Shown piece after piece: positions 37,301-49,000 of a stretch of DNA of 64,000 nucleotides. Both the position numbers and the translations under genes were made by a program. The stretch's first letter is position 1. Each line of letters opens with the position of its first letter. The DNA lies in contig OU612065.1 of NCBI GenBank assembly GCA_914767715.1, positions 6,946,001 to 7,010,000 of the forward strand. Direction: 5' to 3'. The notes beneath the pieces were generated by a model. That model had not been told where the DNA came from. It worked only from the letters and a program-made list of their open reading frames with translations, and made no database searches. This stretch comes from Membranipora membranacea (taxonomy: Eukaryota; Bryozoa; Gymnolaemata; Cheilostomatida; Membraniporidae).

Positions 37301-37485
37301 AAAAATGAGAGGGAAATAACCGCTTTTAAGTAATAATAAATAATTATCAATATAACTGTAAGGGTGTCTCTAGTATCCCAATATACCATGAACAATATTT
37401 CTGCTGCAAAAACAAAATTTACTATCTGGAAGGAGGCAGAAATCTTTGAAAACAAGCCCGGAAAATGACTTACCTGTTTTGCCAT
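28327..37485 (-). CDS. SNX9: Sorting nexin of the SNX9/18/33 family (SH3-PX-BAR), 17 exons
   Basis: SNX9-type proteins bend membrane during endocytosis and macropinocytosis, binding dynamin, clathrin/AP-2 and phosphoinositides. Exons: 37485-37474, 36177-36094, 35860-35669, 35458-35435, 35364-35326, 34385-34224, 33888-33803, 33343-33298, 33069-32944, 32304-32190, 30650-30520, 30213-30110, 29829-29726, 29489-29335, 29157-29077, 28789-28583, 28374-28327. Phases agree throughout, giving 571 aa (human SNX9 595). Order: SH3 (aa 1-61: QVLYDFDA, VGGGWWEARN, PKDYVEL); Pro-rich and acidic linker with a DPW motif that in the family contacts AP-2; PX domain (RGWEWEENREPFSC, RRYKHFDWLLGRFQ, ITVIP-like PPLPDKQ); yoke and BAR domain (RMDDGVRALT, FKKEYSKVS, YAEINHFQANR) ending at YDSF. 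The symbol denotes the SNX9/18/33 ancestor, not a specific paralogue. A non-canonical-looking donor (GTAGGT) ends exon 12. Confidence 0.94.
29966..30009. repeat. Inverted repeat (hairpin) in a sorting nexin intron
   Basis: Arms of 21 bp beginning TTGACGAAAAACGGACAG, separated by 2 bp, with one mismatch. It lies in the intron between exons 29829-29726 and 30213-30110. Confidence 0.9.
30693..30712 (+). repeat. Poly-G run of 20
   Basis: Twenty consecutive G residues just before the LINE fragment in the same intron. It could form a quadruplex or mark a slippage or assembly artefact. Confidence 0.9.
30792..31727 (+). mobile_element. 5'-truncated LINE with RT C-terminal region
   Basis: The plus strand opens at the RT PQG block (PQGTKLGPVLWLIYSNDL) and includes the catalytic YADDT. 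It continues LQPEKTEVM-like QLNPEKTEVM, KFLGVFIDNKLSF, LERIQ-like LEKIQRAALMII, and a stop at 31629. The 268-codon frame (30825-31631) is intact. The element ends in a tail of AAATC repeats near 31700-31727. Upstream RT and endonuclease are absent, the classic result of incomplete target-primed reverse transcription. It sits antisense in a sorting nexin intron. Confidence 0.88.
34850..34885. repeat. Perfect 36-bp palindrome
   Basis: Left half TATCACAGAGTAAGGATA, right half its exact reverse complement, no spacer. Related copies of the motif CAGAGTAAG and ATATCCTTACTCTG recur at 35080-35145. It lies in the intron between sorting nexin exons 34385-34224 and 35364-35326. Confidence 0.95.
36840..36900 (-). 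repeat. tRNA-derived SINE head (tRNA-Lys-like)
   Basis: The minus strand reads GGAATAGCTCAGTTGGTAG then AGCGCGGACTCTTGACT. This is a good tRNA A box and D arm, followed by an anticodon-arm-like GGACTCTT as in tRNA-Lys(CTT). The TPsiC half (GGTTCGA) is lacking, so this is a SINE head or tRNA pseudogene and not a functional tRNA. Confidence 0.6.
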
Positions 37486-37689
37486 GATCACAAAATATTT
37501 CCTAACCTTACATTGTCCTTGACATTTTCCATAGAGAAAGGGATTCCCATTGATAGTGGTATTCCAAAACAAAACACTGTCAGAGTTATCTTCAGTTCAT
37601 AGAAGAATGACAACTCCCTGAGATTTCATTGTCGACCTCTCTAGGCACTGGCGGAGTTTGGGACAAAAGACCAGATTACCTATCCACCC

Positions 37690-38406
37690 CAGACTTGCCA
37701 ACCTAATTTTTCCAAAATGAGTACAAAAATTTGCAAAATGCTTAAAAATGAGTACAAAACTCCAGGGTGCCTCAAATGACCAGAAAACGCCCCAAAAAAA
37801 TGCTATTATCACAGTAAGTAGTCCTTAGTAGCGTAGGAGTGCAGATCACTCAACATTAGTCTTTTTCCCTTTGCGTTGTAAGGTGCAATCTGCTAATAAT
37901 AAATGAGAAATTGTTTGTAACCTAGCCTGTCTGACAAGACAGGCTATTTGAAACCCTGTTTGCCCATCCTCCCTGGTTTGCCCTTGAAACACTGGGTCAG
38001 GAGATCTGAGTTATCTCACCCCAACAAGGAGGTAGACAACTTTGTTACTCTGATTAAAGAAAAGTTGAAGTTGGCAGAACCACCATATTCTACAATGGAT
38101 TACTAGTTATGTTGTGTCTCATTGAAGAAAAGTTGCAATTTGGCTCATGCAAAACTTGGACAGGTAAAAAGTCAACCGTAAATCAACATCATGGTTTTCT
38201 GCAGCCAATACCAGATTTTTAGTCTATTATTTAACCATGACAACCAAGTAAACACTAAAGATAAAAGATGCGTTTTTGATTGCCTAATTAGATGAACAGG
38301 CGTTTGGAAAACCATAAATGAGTACAACTAGCGTTTTGCGTTTAAAACTCAATTAGTGTCAAATAAGCGTTTACAAACGCTTTATGCGTACAGGTTGGCA
38401 AGTATG
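37690..38406. mobile_element. Non-autonomous hAT element (MITE)
   Basis: The 717-bp element has 15-bp inverted ends, CAGACTTGCCAACCT and, reverse-complemented from the right, CATACTTGCCAACCT. It is flanked by the exact 8-bp duplication ATCCACCC (37682-37689 and 38407-38414). No transposase is encoded. It includes an internal inverted repeat around 37922-37949 (AGCCTGTCTGACAAGACAGGCT). It lies 205 bp upstream of the sorting nexin start codon, within its likely promoter or 5' UTR. Confidence 0.9.
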
Positions 38407-38414
38407 ATCCACCC

Positions 38415-39795
38415 TCAATAGACAAAGAGGTACTTTAACACCGTGCTGACATCTATCTGGCTCTAAAGGTACATCCATTGTTTTAAATTTTGATAATAGT
38501 GTAAAAGAACAGCCATGATGCCTGCGTATGTTTCCGCATTTTGTGATAAATGTTATTAGATAATAAATTAAGCTCAATTACTGTTTAGCAAGGGATCCCA
38601 AAATTACTCATTGTTTCATTTAGTTATTTTGTGTTACCTCTTCATGTGGGTGAATCTAGCCAGCTAGGGGATGTTTATAATATATTATTATGATAGAAAC
38701 ATGCAAATTTTCACTAGTAAAACTACGCTCGATGATATGGACCAACAATATATCAACAAGTAACTCTTATCATGTTGTCTGACATTTTCTGCACCTAGCA
38801 CAGTCTCAACCAAATCGAGTGGGCTCATTAAGACAGGCAGGTTATTCTCTTTTCAGTAAACACAGTTAATAATGAATAATTAACTCACAATTGTATACTG
38901 TTGACAACCGTTGGTGATGGTGATAAACGGGTCAGCCCATATTCAGTAACGAAAGTCACAAAAACTGTATTGTCTCCATAATGTCAGAAACTTTTATGTT
39001 TTGTTCCGTGACATCATGATACATTGAAAAAGACAACATGAGAGCATAAATGACATTGTGAAATGTATAAATGGATGTATTTTAGCCCTAAGCTAAGCAC
39101 CAAACATGTATAAATCATCAAAAATAAACATTGACTGATAAAAAGAATTGTAAGAGAATTCAATGCTAGAAATTGCAGTTTGAGCTCTGAGCTGGCTTGA
39201 AAAAAATAATTCAAGTACTACCAACTGGCTTTTAGTGAGCTAATAGCAGCGGATTATGGCTCAACTTTCATCAGGGCAGAGACACTCAATTATCAACGGG
39301 TCCGGGTCTGTGTTAAACACTTCCCCTCAACCCCTCTCATTATACCACGCTGAGCAAGGAGACGCTTCTGCTGAATGATTAACAGATACTAGACTTGAAT
39401 CTGATTACTGGGTTGAGAAAGTATTTTCCAGTACTTCCAATCTGATATTGTATGTATTACTCCATAAGAATGAATATCACGATTTAGAGCTGCCTTTCTT
39501 CACTGATGTGCTCTTCAAGAAAGAGAACAATGTTTCAAAAACAGATCATGGATTGGGGTCACACTCAACAAGCATGTAAATATGTTGGCGAGCTGTGACT
39601 TAATAAATGCATTGATGATTAGCATCATGAACAAACAAACCCAATCTATTAAAAAACATAATCGTAACGCATAAGTCTTGATGGAAATCAGTCATAGCTG
39701 TAATACTATTTTGTTGGGTGCATATTGACACATGCAGTTATAATATGAAGATATTATAAACCATAGAAAAAACAGCTATGTTATAAACTATGAAA
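38415..39795. other. Intergenic DNA, no gene recognised
   Basis: AT-rich spacer between IMPACT and the sorting nexin gene. No open frame of note, RNA gene or clear repeat was seen. It must contain the IMPACT 3' UTR on the minus strand. Confidence 0.5.
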
Positions 39796-42700
39796 TCAGG
39801 TTGAGTCGGATACCTTATTTGAGATGAAGCCATGTTTCTCCAATATATTTCTTGCACAATTATTAATATGTTTAAATCTATCAGGACCTAACTGGATCCC
39901 ACCATACCACCGAGATACCACCACAACCACGTTCACAGCATCAATAATCTGCAGAGTTTGATATAAAGTAGGTTATATACATAAAATACTGTGGCAATGA
40001 TTGATAAGAAGACAGTTCATTGACTTTCGATTGTAAGGCATATTAAGCACTTATTTTACAAGGACTAAGACTGTTACATCTCTCAAAAGTTATGTCAAAA
40101 AAGGTATCAATTCCGATCCAAGTGGTGGCTCCATATATCTTGAAAAGCTGAATGGAATAGATTCTCACATTTAACAAATGAAGCAACCTCCCACCGGCAT
40201 GTGACTCTCCATCATCATCACAGTCTTCAGATATGGAGTCATTAGATAATCTGATACGGTAAGCCTATCAAATATCCAGAAGAAATAACTTGTTTGGAGC
40301 AAATTAGTATAACGAACTCATTCAAGTGCACTATTTCAAGGTTTTCGAACATAAATTCATAAGGTTGCTCTCACTATGTGTTGATAATACCCTGTATACA
40401 ATTTAAAATATCGTCAAAATATAATGCTGAACTTTGGAGTTCCTATCTACAAATCGAACACAGGTCGGTTAAACTTTAGAAAAATATGACACAGGTGATA
40501 TTGACAACACTTTTTGAGAGAGGCTTTTTGATCTTCTCTCGGAAATAAACTTCACTTTTAATAGCTCACTGTTTTTAAGAGGAAAAACATGTCGAAAAAA
40601 CCTCAAATGTGAAATGAGGTTATGAAGTTGCAAGAAAAGAATAGCTACCTGTATATTGTGGGTTGCATCCGCTATTTTCTTATTACTGAGAAGTTTTCTC
40701 ATGACAGAATTCACTTGGCTGGTGTCTAACACAATTGCTACGTGTGCCTGAAAGACACTCTTCCTATCCACCATAGGTTCATCGTGAAATATCTCAGGAC
40801 ATTCTGAAACAATCATCAGTTGGAACCAACAAACTCTATTAGACTCACTGAGACATTGACTCATACTTGAATGCTGCAATAAACGTTCAACAAAGTCAAT
40901 CAGTATGCGTGAAAAGGAAGCAGGGAACTTACATACCCATGATTGGCTCAGACTGCATCATTGCATGATTTGATGAAATCACAGCTACTGGCTTCGTTTC
41001 ACTAACACCAGGATCAGGAGTAGTTGCTGTTATATAATCTTTGATCATCTGTACCCATTCATAGATCACTGGTAACCCAATGTTCTCTGTGTATATTTCA
41101 TTAAGCCTGTCTGATATTATATTCCTATCTTCTCCATTCAGTTGTAAAGCATCCAATTCATAATATGGAGGAGCATTACTGGGGTAATCGTCAGGGAACC
41201 TAAACTGGAAATTAAGAAATTCTTACAAGGAGTTTAGAAGTAAGGGCGGTTGATGATTAACAGCGATGAAGCAACGATCTTCTGTGTGGTAAGTGAAGAA
41301 ATGCATAACCATATAAACATCAGCAGTCTTGAGATATGAATTGATTTTGCAGGCCCAAGAGAAACTTTCAAACCTAAGACAAATAAATTGAAGAACAAAA
41401 TTTCTCAATCAGAAATTGTCTGTTCGCTGATGTTGGAAGGATAACTTCTAGTATTTTAAATAAGAGAAATGAAATTTCACCAGTGAGTTTAGTTTATGTT
41501 TTGTCCAAAACATTGTGGGTATTATCTAACCCATGGGTTTCACACTGTAGTATGTAAGTTTGTGTTTACACAGGTAAGCTGATGATTTGTGATAAGTAAA
41601 TAATTCATCTAAGTACTCAAACTCAACCCAGGTTGATGGTGGTGCTATTCAGTTATCAACCACTATACGACCAGAACCAGACCAGAGACGATAGCACATC
41701 ATTAAGGATTCCACAAAGTTTGTTGCCCATATTCTGAAAACATAGTATGTCAAGATCAGTTATAGTTAACCCTAATAACCCATTGGAAAACAAATAAAGC
41801 TGCAGAACTAGAACCCTACCCACCAGAAGACGTATATCCTTGTCTATATTCACAATGTATTTTCGTGCAGCTTCCGAATCAACCACAAATTCCTCACCAT
41901 ATATCGCACTCAATACCTCAATTTCGTCAGTCTGCAAGCAAAATTGTACAATTAAATCCAAATGTTCATTTACCTAATTGCAGTAGGATGTTACAGTTAG
42001 AAATAATGAATCAACACAACACTACGATAGAAAAAATTCTAGATAGCATTGAGACTTGGAATTCAGCATCTTAAACTATGCACAGTGAAGTAGAACTAAG
42101 AGCTCAGGAAGTTCAGTCTATCGATACAACTGGTGCTCATCCTGAGAGGAGTCAAATGTTGTGGTGATAATTGGGTGTAAATGTCCAGTAAAAGACCATC
42201 AAACACACAGAGCTATGAAAACCACCCGTCCACCACTGTCAACTATCTATCCATTTCAATTCGTTATATTTCATATCAGATTGGCTTGTTAGGATCCCTC
42301 TGGTTGAGGAGACTATTTCATCCAGAACCTATCTGAATGGGCTTGCTATGTATTGTTTTGAAGGTGGGTTTGTTATATTGATAGTGGCAGTAAGGGTGAC
42401 CAATTCAGACGGACTTGTTATATGACTGGTTGCCATTAACAACCTTTAGGTCAACAAGTTACTTTTTAACTACTCTGTTATCTGTAAACTTTCTAGAAAA
42501 CCTCTTTAAACAAATAAATATGCACTCTTTATGGCAAGATGGCTGTCATTGTCCCATCTGGATGGACTTGTTATAGTTTGCCCACCGGTTGCAATGCCAC
42601 ATCGAGTCCAGACGAGTCTGTCACGTTGTTGAGCAATCCCATCCACCTAGTTTAAGTTCATATCCGGATGTGTATAACATAACTGGCGACTAGTGCGTAT

Positions 42701-42872
42701 TGTGCCTAGTGGATGCATCTGGATAGGTTTGTCTCGCAGAAAAATGCTACGAATAGCCGCCAAAGAGGCCTGTCGATACGGGAGGTCATGTAACTTTAAA
42801 AGGATAAATGATGTTATTGTTTCGTTTACATCAGTTAGTTACCTGTGCAGCGAGATTAGTGTCATCATCCAT
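39796..42872 (-). CDS. IMPACT: IMPACT homologue (GCN1-binding inhibitor of GCN2), 6 exons
   Basis: IMPACT/YIH1 competes with the kinase GCN2 for GCN1 and so damps eIF2alpha phosphorylation in the cytoplasm. Exons: 42872-42843, 41931-41824, 41204-40937, 40803-40649, 40264-40169, 39948-39796; phases agree, 269 aa (human 320). The N-terminal RWD domain starts at about aa 11 (TDEIEVLSAIYGEEFVVD, then FRFPDDYPSNAPPYYELD, IYTENIG, IYEWVQMIKDY). The C-terminal ancient domain (UPF0029/YigZ type) shows DRKSVFQAH, NKKIADATHNI, DCDDDGESHAGGRLLHLL and VVVVSRWYGGIQLGPDRFKH. The basic lysine-rich tail of the human protein is missing; the frame stops shortly after GFISNK, though a donor-like GTATCC there leaves room for one more exon. 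For exon 3 the donor GTATGT at 40936 was chosen over a nearby GTAAGT because only it keeps the frame open. Confidence 0.94.
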
Positions 42873-43132
42873 GGTAGGAGACAGTTCTGTTCTGCAATCC
42901 AAATAATCTGTAAAAGATAGAATCTGATACTGTGTCCGTCAGAGACAGAACAGAATGTTCCCAAAAAGGACCCAAAAAGGGGCCTCTGGGGTGATGCAAG
43001 AATTATACTCAGTTAATTGCCATACCCACAGTTTTCCTAGAATAATATATATAGAAGTGCCAATTGTGCCAGTCCAGACCAATCCTGATCACAAAGCCAA
43101 AGGCAAAGGCCCTGTTTTGTTTAAATAAAACC

Positions 43133-43270
43133 CACAGGTCTACTCCAAAACCTGGGTCTTATGCAATGTTTGACCAAGGAGTCCTTGGTTTGACTGCCGC
43201 CCTTGAGTTCAAGGAGGGGGGCGCGCTCAATTATTGCCAACCAAAGACCTAGGTTTTGAGTAAACCTGTG
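43133..43270. repeat. Foldback element with 27-28 bp arms
   Basis: Left arm CACAGGTCTACTCCAAAACC followed by TGGGTCTT; the right arm at 43244-43270 is its near reverse complement, with one indel and about three mismatches. A direct third copy of the core (ACTCCAAAAACTGGGTC) follows at 43290. Confidence 0.65.
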
Positions 43271-43677
43271 ACAGCCTGTGTGTGTCCACTCCAAAAACTG
43301 GGTCACTTGAAAACAAAACAAAAAGAGGGGGCTTTTGTAATAAAATCACCCCATAGTCAGAAAAATGGAAGTGCAGAAACAGAGCACCATTCTGAGTAGT
43401 CAATCTTAGTGTTTAAAAGTTTCTTAATCAGGCCTGTTAAGGTGAGAATACAAACAACATAGTTTGCATTTAAACCATGTGCACTGAACTAGATTCTGGA
43501 AACTAGATATGGAATTCAATGATTTAAACTAATTGGGAAATTAATATTGAGGTGTTGGACCACAGTTGACCTTGACATTTATAAAATGGTTCAAGCAGAT
43601 TAATGTGGTATGAGTTGAGATTAGTTGTCCTCTCTCTGAACATAAGGGCACAAATCCAAATTACACCAATACACCTA

Positions 43678-43720
43678 ATACATCCACTGATTTATAATAA
43701 TTATAAATCAGTGGATGTAT
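43678..43720. repeat. Perfect 43-bp inverted repeat
   Basis: Arms of 21 bp (ATACATCCACTGATTTATAA then T) with a single-base spacer. Confidence 0.95.
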
Positions 43721-43752
43721 CTACCCTTCCTGATTACATTCACATTACAACT

Positions 43753-43799
43753 TAGCCTGTATTGACAAGCTTTGCTCGGTGGCTTGTCAAGACAGGCTA
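43753..43799. repeat. Inverted repeat with 18-bp arms
   Basis: TAGCCTGTATTGACAAGC and GCTTGTCAAGACAGGCTA around an 11-bp loop, with one mismatch. The arm motif also occurs inside the hAT MITE at 37922-37949, suggesting a shared repeat family. Confidence 0.9.
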
Positions 43800-46090
43800 A
43801 CTCCGACTCTAATGGTAAAGGACTTTGGACCAAGGAGTTGCTTGGACAAACACATGTTGTGACACCGCAGTCTTCAAACAGTTTTTCTCTTCCTTCCACA
43901 CTAGTCTCCACCGCTTTATGCCATGTCACTTCAACTGATAATACAAACGTGATTATCATTCTACAGTCATATCATCTATTGGTGCAATATTGGTGTTAAT
44001 GATGTTGATGACGGCAGGAACCTATGTCTGCTTAACCCTTTCTGGGTTAGGACCCTTGAGTCACTACTTACATTCTGGGTTAGTCTATGTGTGTGAGTGT
44101 GTAACGCTAGCCAGCAGCTCAAACCAAGCAAGCAGATCCGCGTCGAGCTATTGCTAAACACCACCTACGGGAGTTGGGGATACTTGGTTATCATATATAG
44201 CAGATTCGCTTCTAGCAGTTTTGTATCAGGCAAATATCTATGCCAACAACGGAAGTAGATGGTACCAAAGTATCATTTAAGCAGATTACCGGGTCGCTGT
44301 ACAGCAAAATCAATCACCTAAGGGAATGGAAGATATCATTGTATCATACCTTAGTTATACAAAGGAGTAAACACCTTGGTTATACATAGCAGATTTGTTT
44401 GTAGATCACTATACCAAGGTATCCAATGTAATGAATTATCTGACAGCTGATCATCATCAGGTAGTCTCTATATACCACCTCAGCAGTGGATGATACAATT
44501 TTATCGAGTTATGGCAGATGATATGTATGTATCATTGAATTCCATATAGTACAATTCAATGGTATGTATCTATTTTTTAATTTCCTCCTAAAATCGGCAA
44601 CAAAGCGATGCACCGGAGTGAAACTTCAGATTAAGATCTTTATACCATTCTTCACTTACTACATCAGGAGTTATCACAATGGTTGTAAAGGAGAGACTAC
44701 TCCCACTCCAGAAAAACAAGCAAGTGAGATTATATTACAGCTGATATCCCTTCTGATCTCATGCAAGACATAAATTGGGATTGCTGTACATGTATGCCTT
44801 TGCACATGCAATGGGGTCGGGATGTCACTAGACAATAAGCGTAGACGGCTGTAAGTGCGAGTTTGTGCTATGTTGTCACTGATGCGAATGGACGTGAATC
44901 AATCATCGATGCGACTATCCGATCCCCGATGCATTTGTTTTATAAAATATATCATAATAACAGAGCCATATGAAGGTCTACAGCAAATGTTTCTATAACC
45001 AACCTATTTGGGTGAGGCATATGAAGCTCAGTTCGTGACAGCAAACTTGAATATTTCAAGTCGATCCAAATGGGACCGTAATATTAATTGTTGCTGGCAC
45101 AAAGCCATTCAGTTTGGTGTCTATGATAAATGCATGTCTACAGGAACCCATATCCAGTGCATCATAGCATGTCATCCCATATCCAACATTATTTATGGTA
45201 GGCCCTCTAGGGAATACAATATGTCGTAGGTTTACTTGTATACTTTTGCTAAATACCTACTTGTGCAATGAAGTAATGCTCTACTGGTTTGTCATCAGCT
45301 TTTCAAGGCCCTCATAATTTGAGGTGTGTAATTACATTCAAAATTGCGTTTCTATTTTTTTTACTTATATATATATTTCGCGTCATACCATCAAAACATG
45401 GAGTGTAAAAAGAGCCAAAAAATAACAAATGTCATAAACAAACCAGCATGGACATGTCCAAAAAACGTAGTGATACATGCATAATATATTTATTTGAAAA
45501 CACTTCATTAGGCAGAAAACGGAAACAGCTGAAAGTCCCTGCAATTTTTGTGGCAGGTAACTCAAAAAGTCTCGCTGCCAATGAGAGCCTGTGCTTTAAA
45601 AAAAATATCACATAGTGTGTAATAAAGGTCGTAATGCCAGGCTGTTTTAGGTGTAGCTCAAAACCCAACAGGACAGTTTTGTTCCAGTGATATAGGTTGA
45701 CTACCGAGTGTACAAACACTCAGAAAGGTGTCAAATAGAATACGGCTTGTTTGTGTGAGTCTCATATGTGACATGATGCGCTTTATCTGTGAAGGTGAGA
45801 CACCTTGTTGATATTACCAGATACGATCTGGGCTGGCTTCATGAGTCAGCACCAATGGACAACCTGTATCTACCAAGGTTTCTTCAATTATCACCCTCAG
45901 CATATATGGCACCTCAAATCAGGTGAGAGATGATATTGCTTGACCTGCTTTTATATGGCCAGTTTGGTCTAAGCACGACAATGTATGCAATGAGCAGGGG
46001 ATATGCACAAAATAGTTAGAGAACAGACCAATCTGTCTACATTGCAGCCGTCTTCCTCCATCAAGGTATGACATGACAGTCGAGACGGTA

Positions 46091-49000
46091 TCACATCTGC
46101 GGTGGCGCTCCTCCGAAGTTAAATGAGCTGGGCACATTGGTGGTCTGGAACTGGTAACCACCAAGCATTTCTATCTTTTTGGATTCTAAAATATTGAGAT
46201 TTGGTTTTGTTAAATTCTACTCGTTGAAAATGCAATCGAGATAGCAATTTTCAAGGTAAAATATCACATATCTCACAATATCACAAGTGGTTTGTTATGT
46301 GAGCTCTGACCATGCTCTAGACAGATGTTTTTTGATCGCAACAAACTTGAGTGAGAAATGAAAGCAAGATATGACCCCACCTTCCAATGCTTTCCTTTGA
46401 TCGGCTATTGTGAATACTTCTTGCACCTCCTTCTGCTGTTCCTTATCCAGATGACCGGTCAGAGATGAATACCAACCAGGATCCGCACTATGTAAGGCTG
46501 CAAAACATTAAGTTAAATATCTTACTACCATTTACAATCGTTACCAAAGGATACATGTCACTAAATACGAGTGTAATTATGCAGGGTTGATCCAAGTACC
46601 AGTTACTCACCAGATAAAACCTCTTTGAACACCATGTACTCATCAACATCACAGGAGACAGACTCGAGGATGGTCTCGTAACTTTCTAAAGCAGTCTCCT
46701 CACTGTCATCATCATCATCATACTCATCATCATCATCGTCGTCTGAGTTCTGTACATAAAACATGACCATTTCTATGTAAGGAGGTTAAATATTGCTAAG
46801 GTGCATCGATCACATCATAACAGCTCAACTCAATATAACTAGAACACCACTGAATTAGATTCTTCTCTTAGAATGGAAATAGTATCATAGCGTAATACGG
46901 TTAGGACACTAAACACAGGGACCCATCTGACTGTTATCTGATTGGCTGTCCCTAGTAGCATGAATAATTAGCCTGAGAAATTGTCTTGTTTACAAAATTG
47001 CAAACAGTAATTATACCCCATACAGTCATTCTGCGCATGCTCAGCTCTGGGCATGAGCTGATCTCTGCAAAATTGAGCCTCGGAATTCCGAAGCCATCTG
47101 ATTGGCTACCTGCTCTGGTGGCACACTCACAAATGCGTGCGGAATTGTTAGAAAGAGTTATCTTCTATTGTCACTATTAGCGAAAGTTGACTGGCAATTT
47201 ATGCAGGGGGTGTCCTATCTTCCCAGACCAAAATTGCAATTAGAACCCAAACTAAACTCATTGTTCTTGCACATGCGCAAATTCAAGTCACGCATGATAC
47301 ATACTTAGCCTTACGACATTCTCTTTGTGGTAATGATAGCCTAGTTTATCAGTGATCTACATGCCCAGTCAGATCACGAGAGTCAGTATGCCATACAGTG
47401 TCGATGATTAGGGCATTTCTAGATTGCTACTAGGGACTGGCTATTTTTGCAAGCCCTTTGTTTTGCAAAAGAAAGCTAATGATGCTATTCCAGATATGGA
47501 ATTCAATGTAGAACACATATCAATGCCAATGGTTGGTAGATGCAATACATCAATAACTATGATTGCTGTAGGCAAATTTCTTTTCTGCAGGCACTGAGGT
47601 CAACCTGACTACTACTACATAAAACATATATTTTGTGTTCATGATATACCCCATGGATATCATCCCTAACTCCAAAAGGTTAGCCTTGCTATGGTACATC
47701 TGCACTGTTTGGCCTTATAGAAGGATAGTTTTTGTCTCAGGTTCTAGGGGGGCATGAATTGTACCAGATCTTCACGGACAATCACAGTTATGGTGTCTTT
47801 GTCCGGGACAAGCTCTGCTTTATTAATTTATCCTGAGAGTACACGCATGCAGTGAATTGCCCACATGCGCTATTTGATCAGGACACAAATTTATCTTTTT
47901 CCCCCATGCTACATTGAAAATCAACTAAAACAACAAGACTTAGTAACATACCCCATTTTCTAGACTTTCTATGTACTCAGCATCGGCATCTTGTAGATCA
48001 TCTTCATCATCTTCTAATTCATCAGCAGCGTCAGCGCCTCCCTCTTCATCAGAGTCGACCTCTGTTAGCTTCAGCTCCTCAGCTCTACCTGATATTCGGA
48101 ATGGATACACAAAAATCAGTCAAACCAAGCTGAATAAACCCTGATAACATAAAACCATTATAGCAAACAATCCTAGCATAAGCCAATATGTATTCCTGAT
48201 GAGATTGACAGCAGCAGCAATTCCGAAACCACACTACTGCAATCTGTATATCAATTAATGGACTCACTTTGGTAAGCTCTTTTGAGACCCTTGAAGACAA
48301 GGAGAGCAGCTGGGATAATCTGGTTAGCCACCTGTGATACAATCTCAGGTCTGGTATGTGGTGTATTCATCAGACAGCACAGCCCCAAAACACATATCCG
48401 CCTGTCATGAAGCCTGTAAAGGAGAAATATTCAGTATAATTTGGTCGGTAAGGTCCCATACACTGCTCAGAGAACACAACATGATATATGAAGCTGATCG
48501 GGGTGCTGTTCGAGGGTGCTGATCGGGGTGCTGATCGGGGTGCTGATCGGGGTGCTGATCGGGGTGCTGATCGGGGTGCTGATCGGGGTGCTGATCGGGG
48601 TGCTGATCGGGGTGCTGATCGGGGTGCTGATCGGGGTGCTGATCGGGGTGCTGATCGGGGTGCTGATCGGGGTCCTGTTCAAGGCTAAGATTTTACAATA
48701 TTTTTATCAATGATTATGATTTATACAGGAGATATAAATAATAAAAGACTTATTGATGGGACAATGTCAAATATATATTAATATGGTATAATGGAAAGCT
48801 TAGTGAGAGGGGACAGATGGGAAAAAAATTCAAGCTAAATACCCACCCGAGAAAAGTGTCACAGTCATGTAACCATTGCTTGATAAACTGTTCAGTGATT
48901 GGTTGTTCTGATATTTGTAGAGTATTGAGCATTTCAAACAGCATAGGTGGATTGTAATACAGCGCAGCTATGACAACTTGAAGGCACATAGCTCGCAGCT

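Larger units (their letters stand above)
42921..46090. other. Gene-poor spacer with several inverted repeats
   Basis: No coding exon was recognised in about 3.1 kb between importin-7/8 and IMPACT. It holds the inverted repeats listed separately, a locally repetitive stretch near 44200-44420 (variants of TTATACATAGCAGATT), and the importin 3' UTR at its right end. Confidence 0.5.

Noticed and set aside
44160-44560. Loose repeats of TTATACATAGCAGATT
   Set aside because: Too diverged to define units or boundaries.
46700-46745. ATC/GAT trinucleotide run as a microsatellite
   Set aside because: It is the coding sequence of the Asp-rich acidic stretch in importin exon 46749-46611, conserved in the family.
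48467-48713. Overlapping open frames of 65-71 codons on both strands with four-residue repeats (TPIS, ADRG, LIGV)
   Set aside because: They are translations of the 12-bp minisatellite, whose unit is a multiple of three; they lie in an importin intron.
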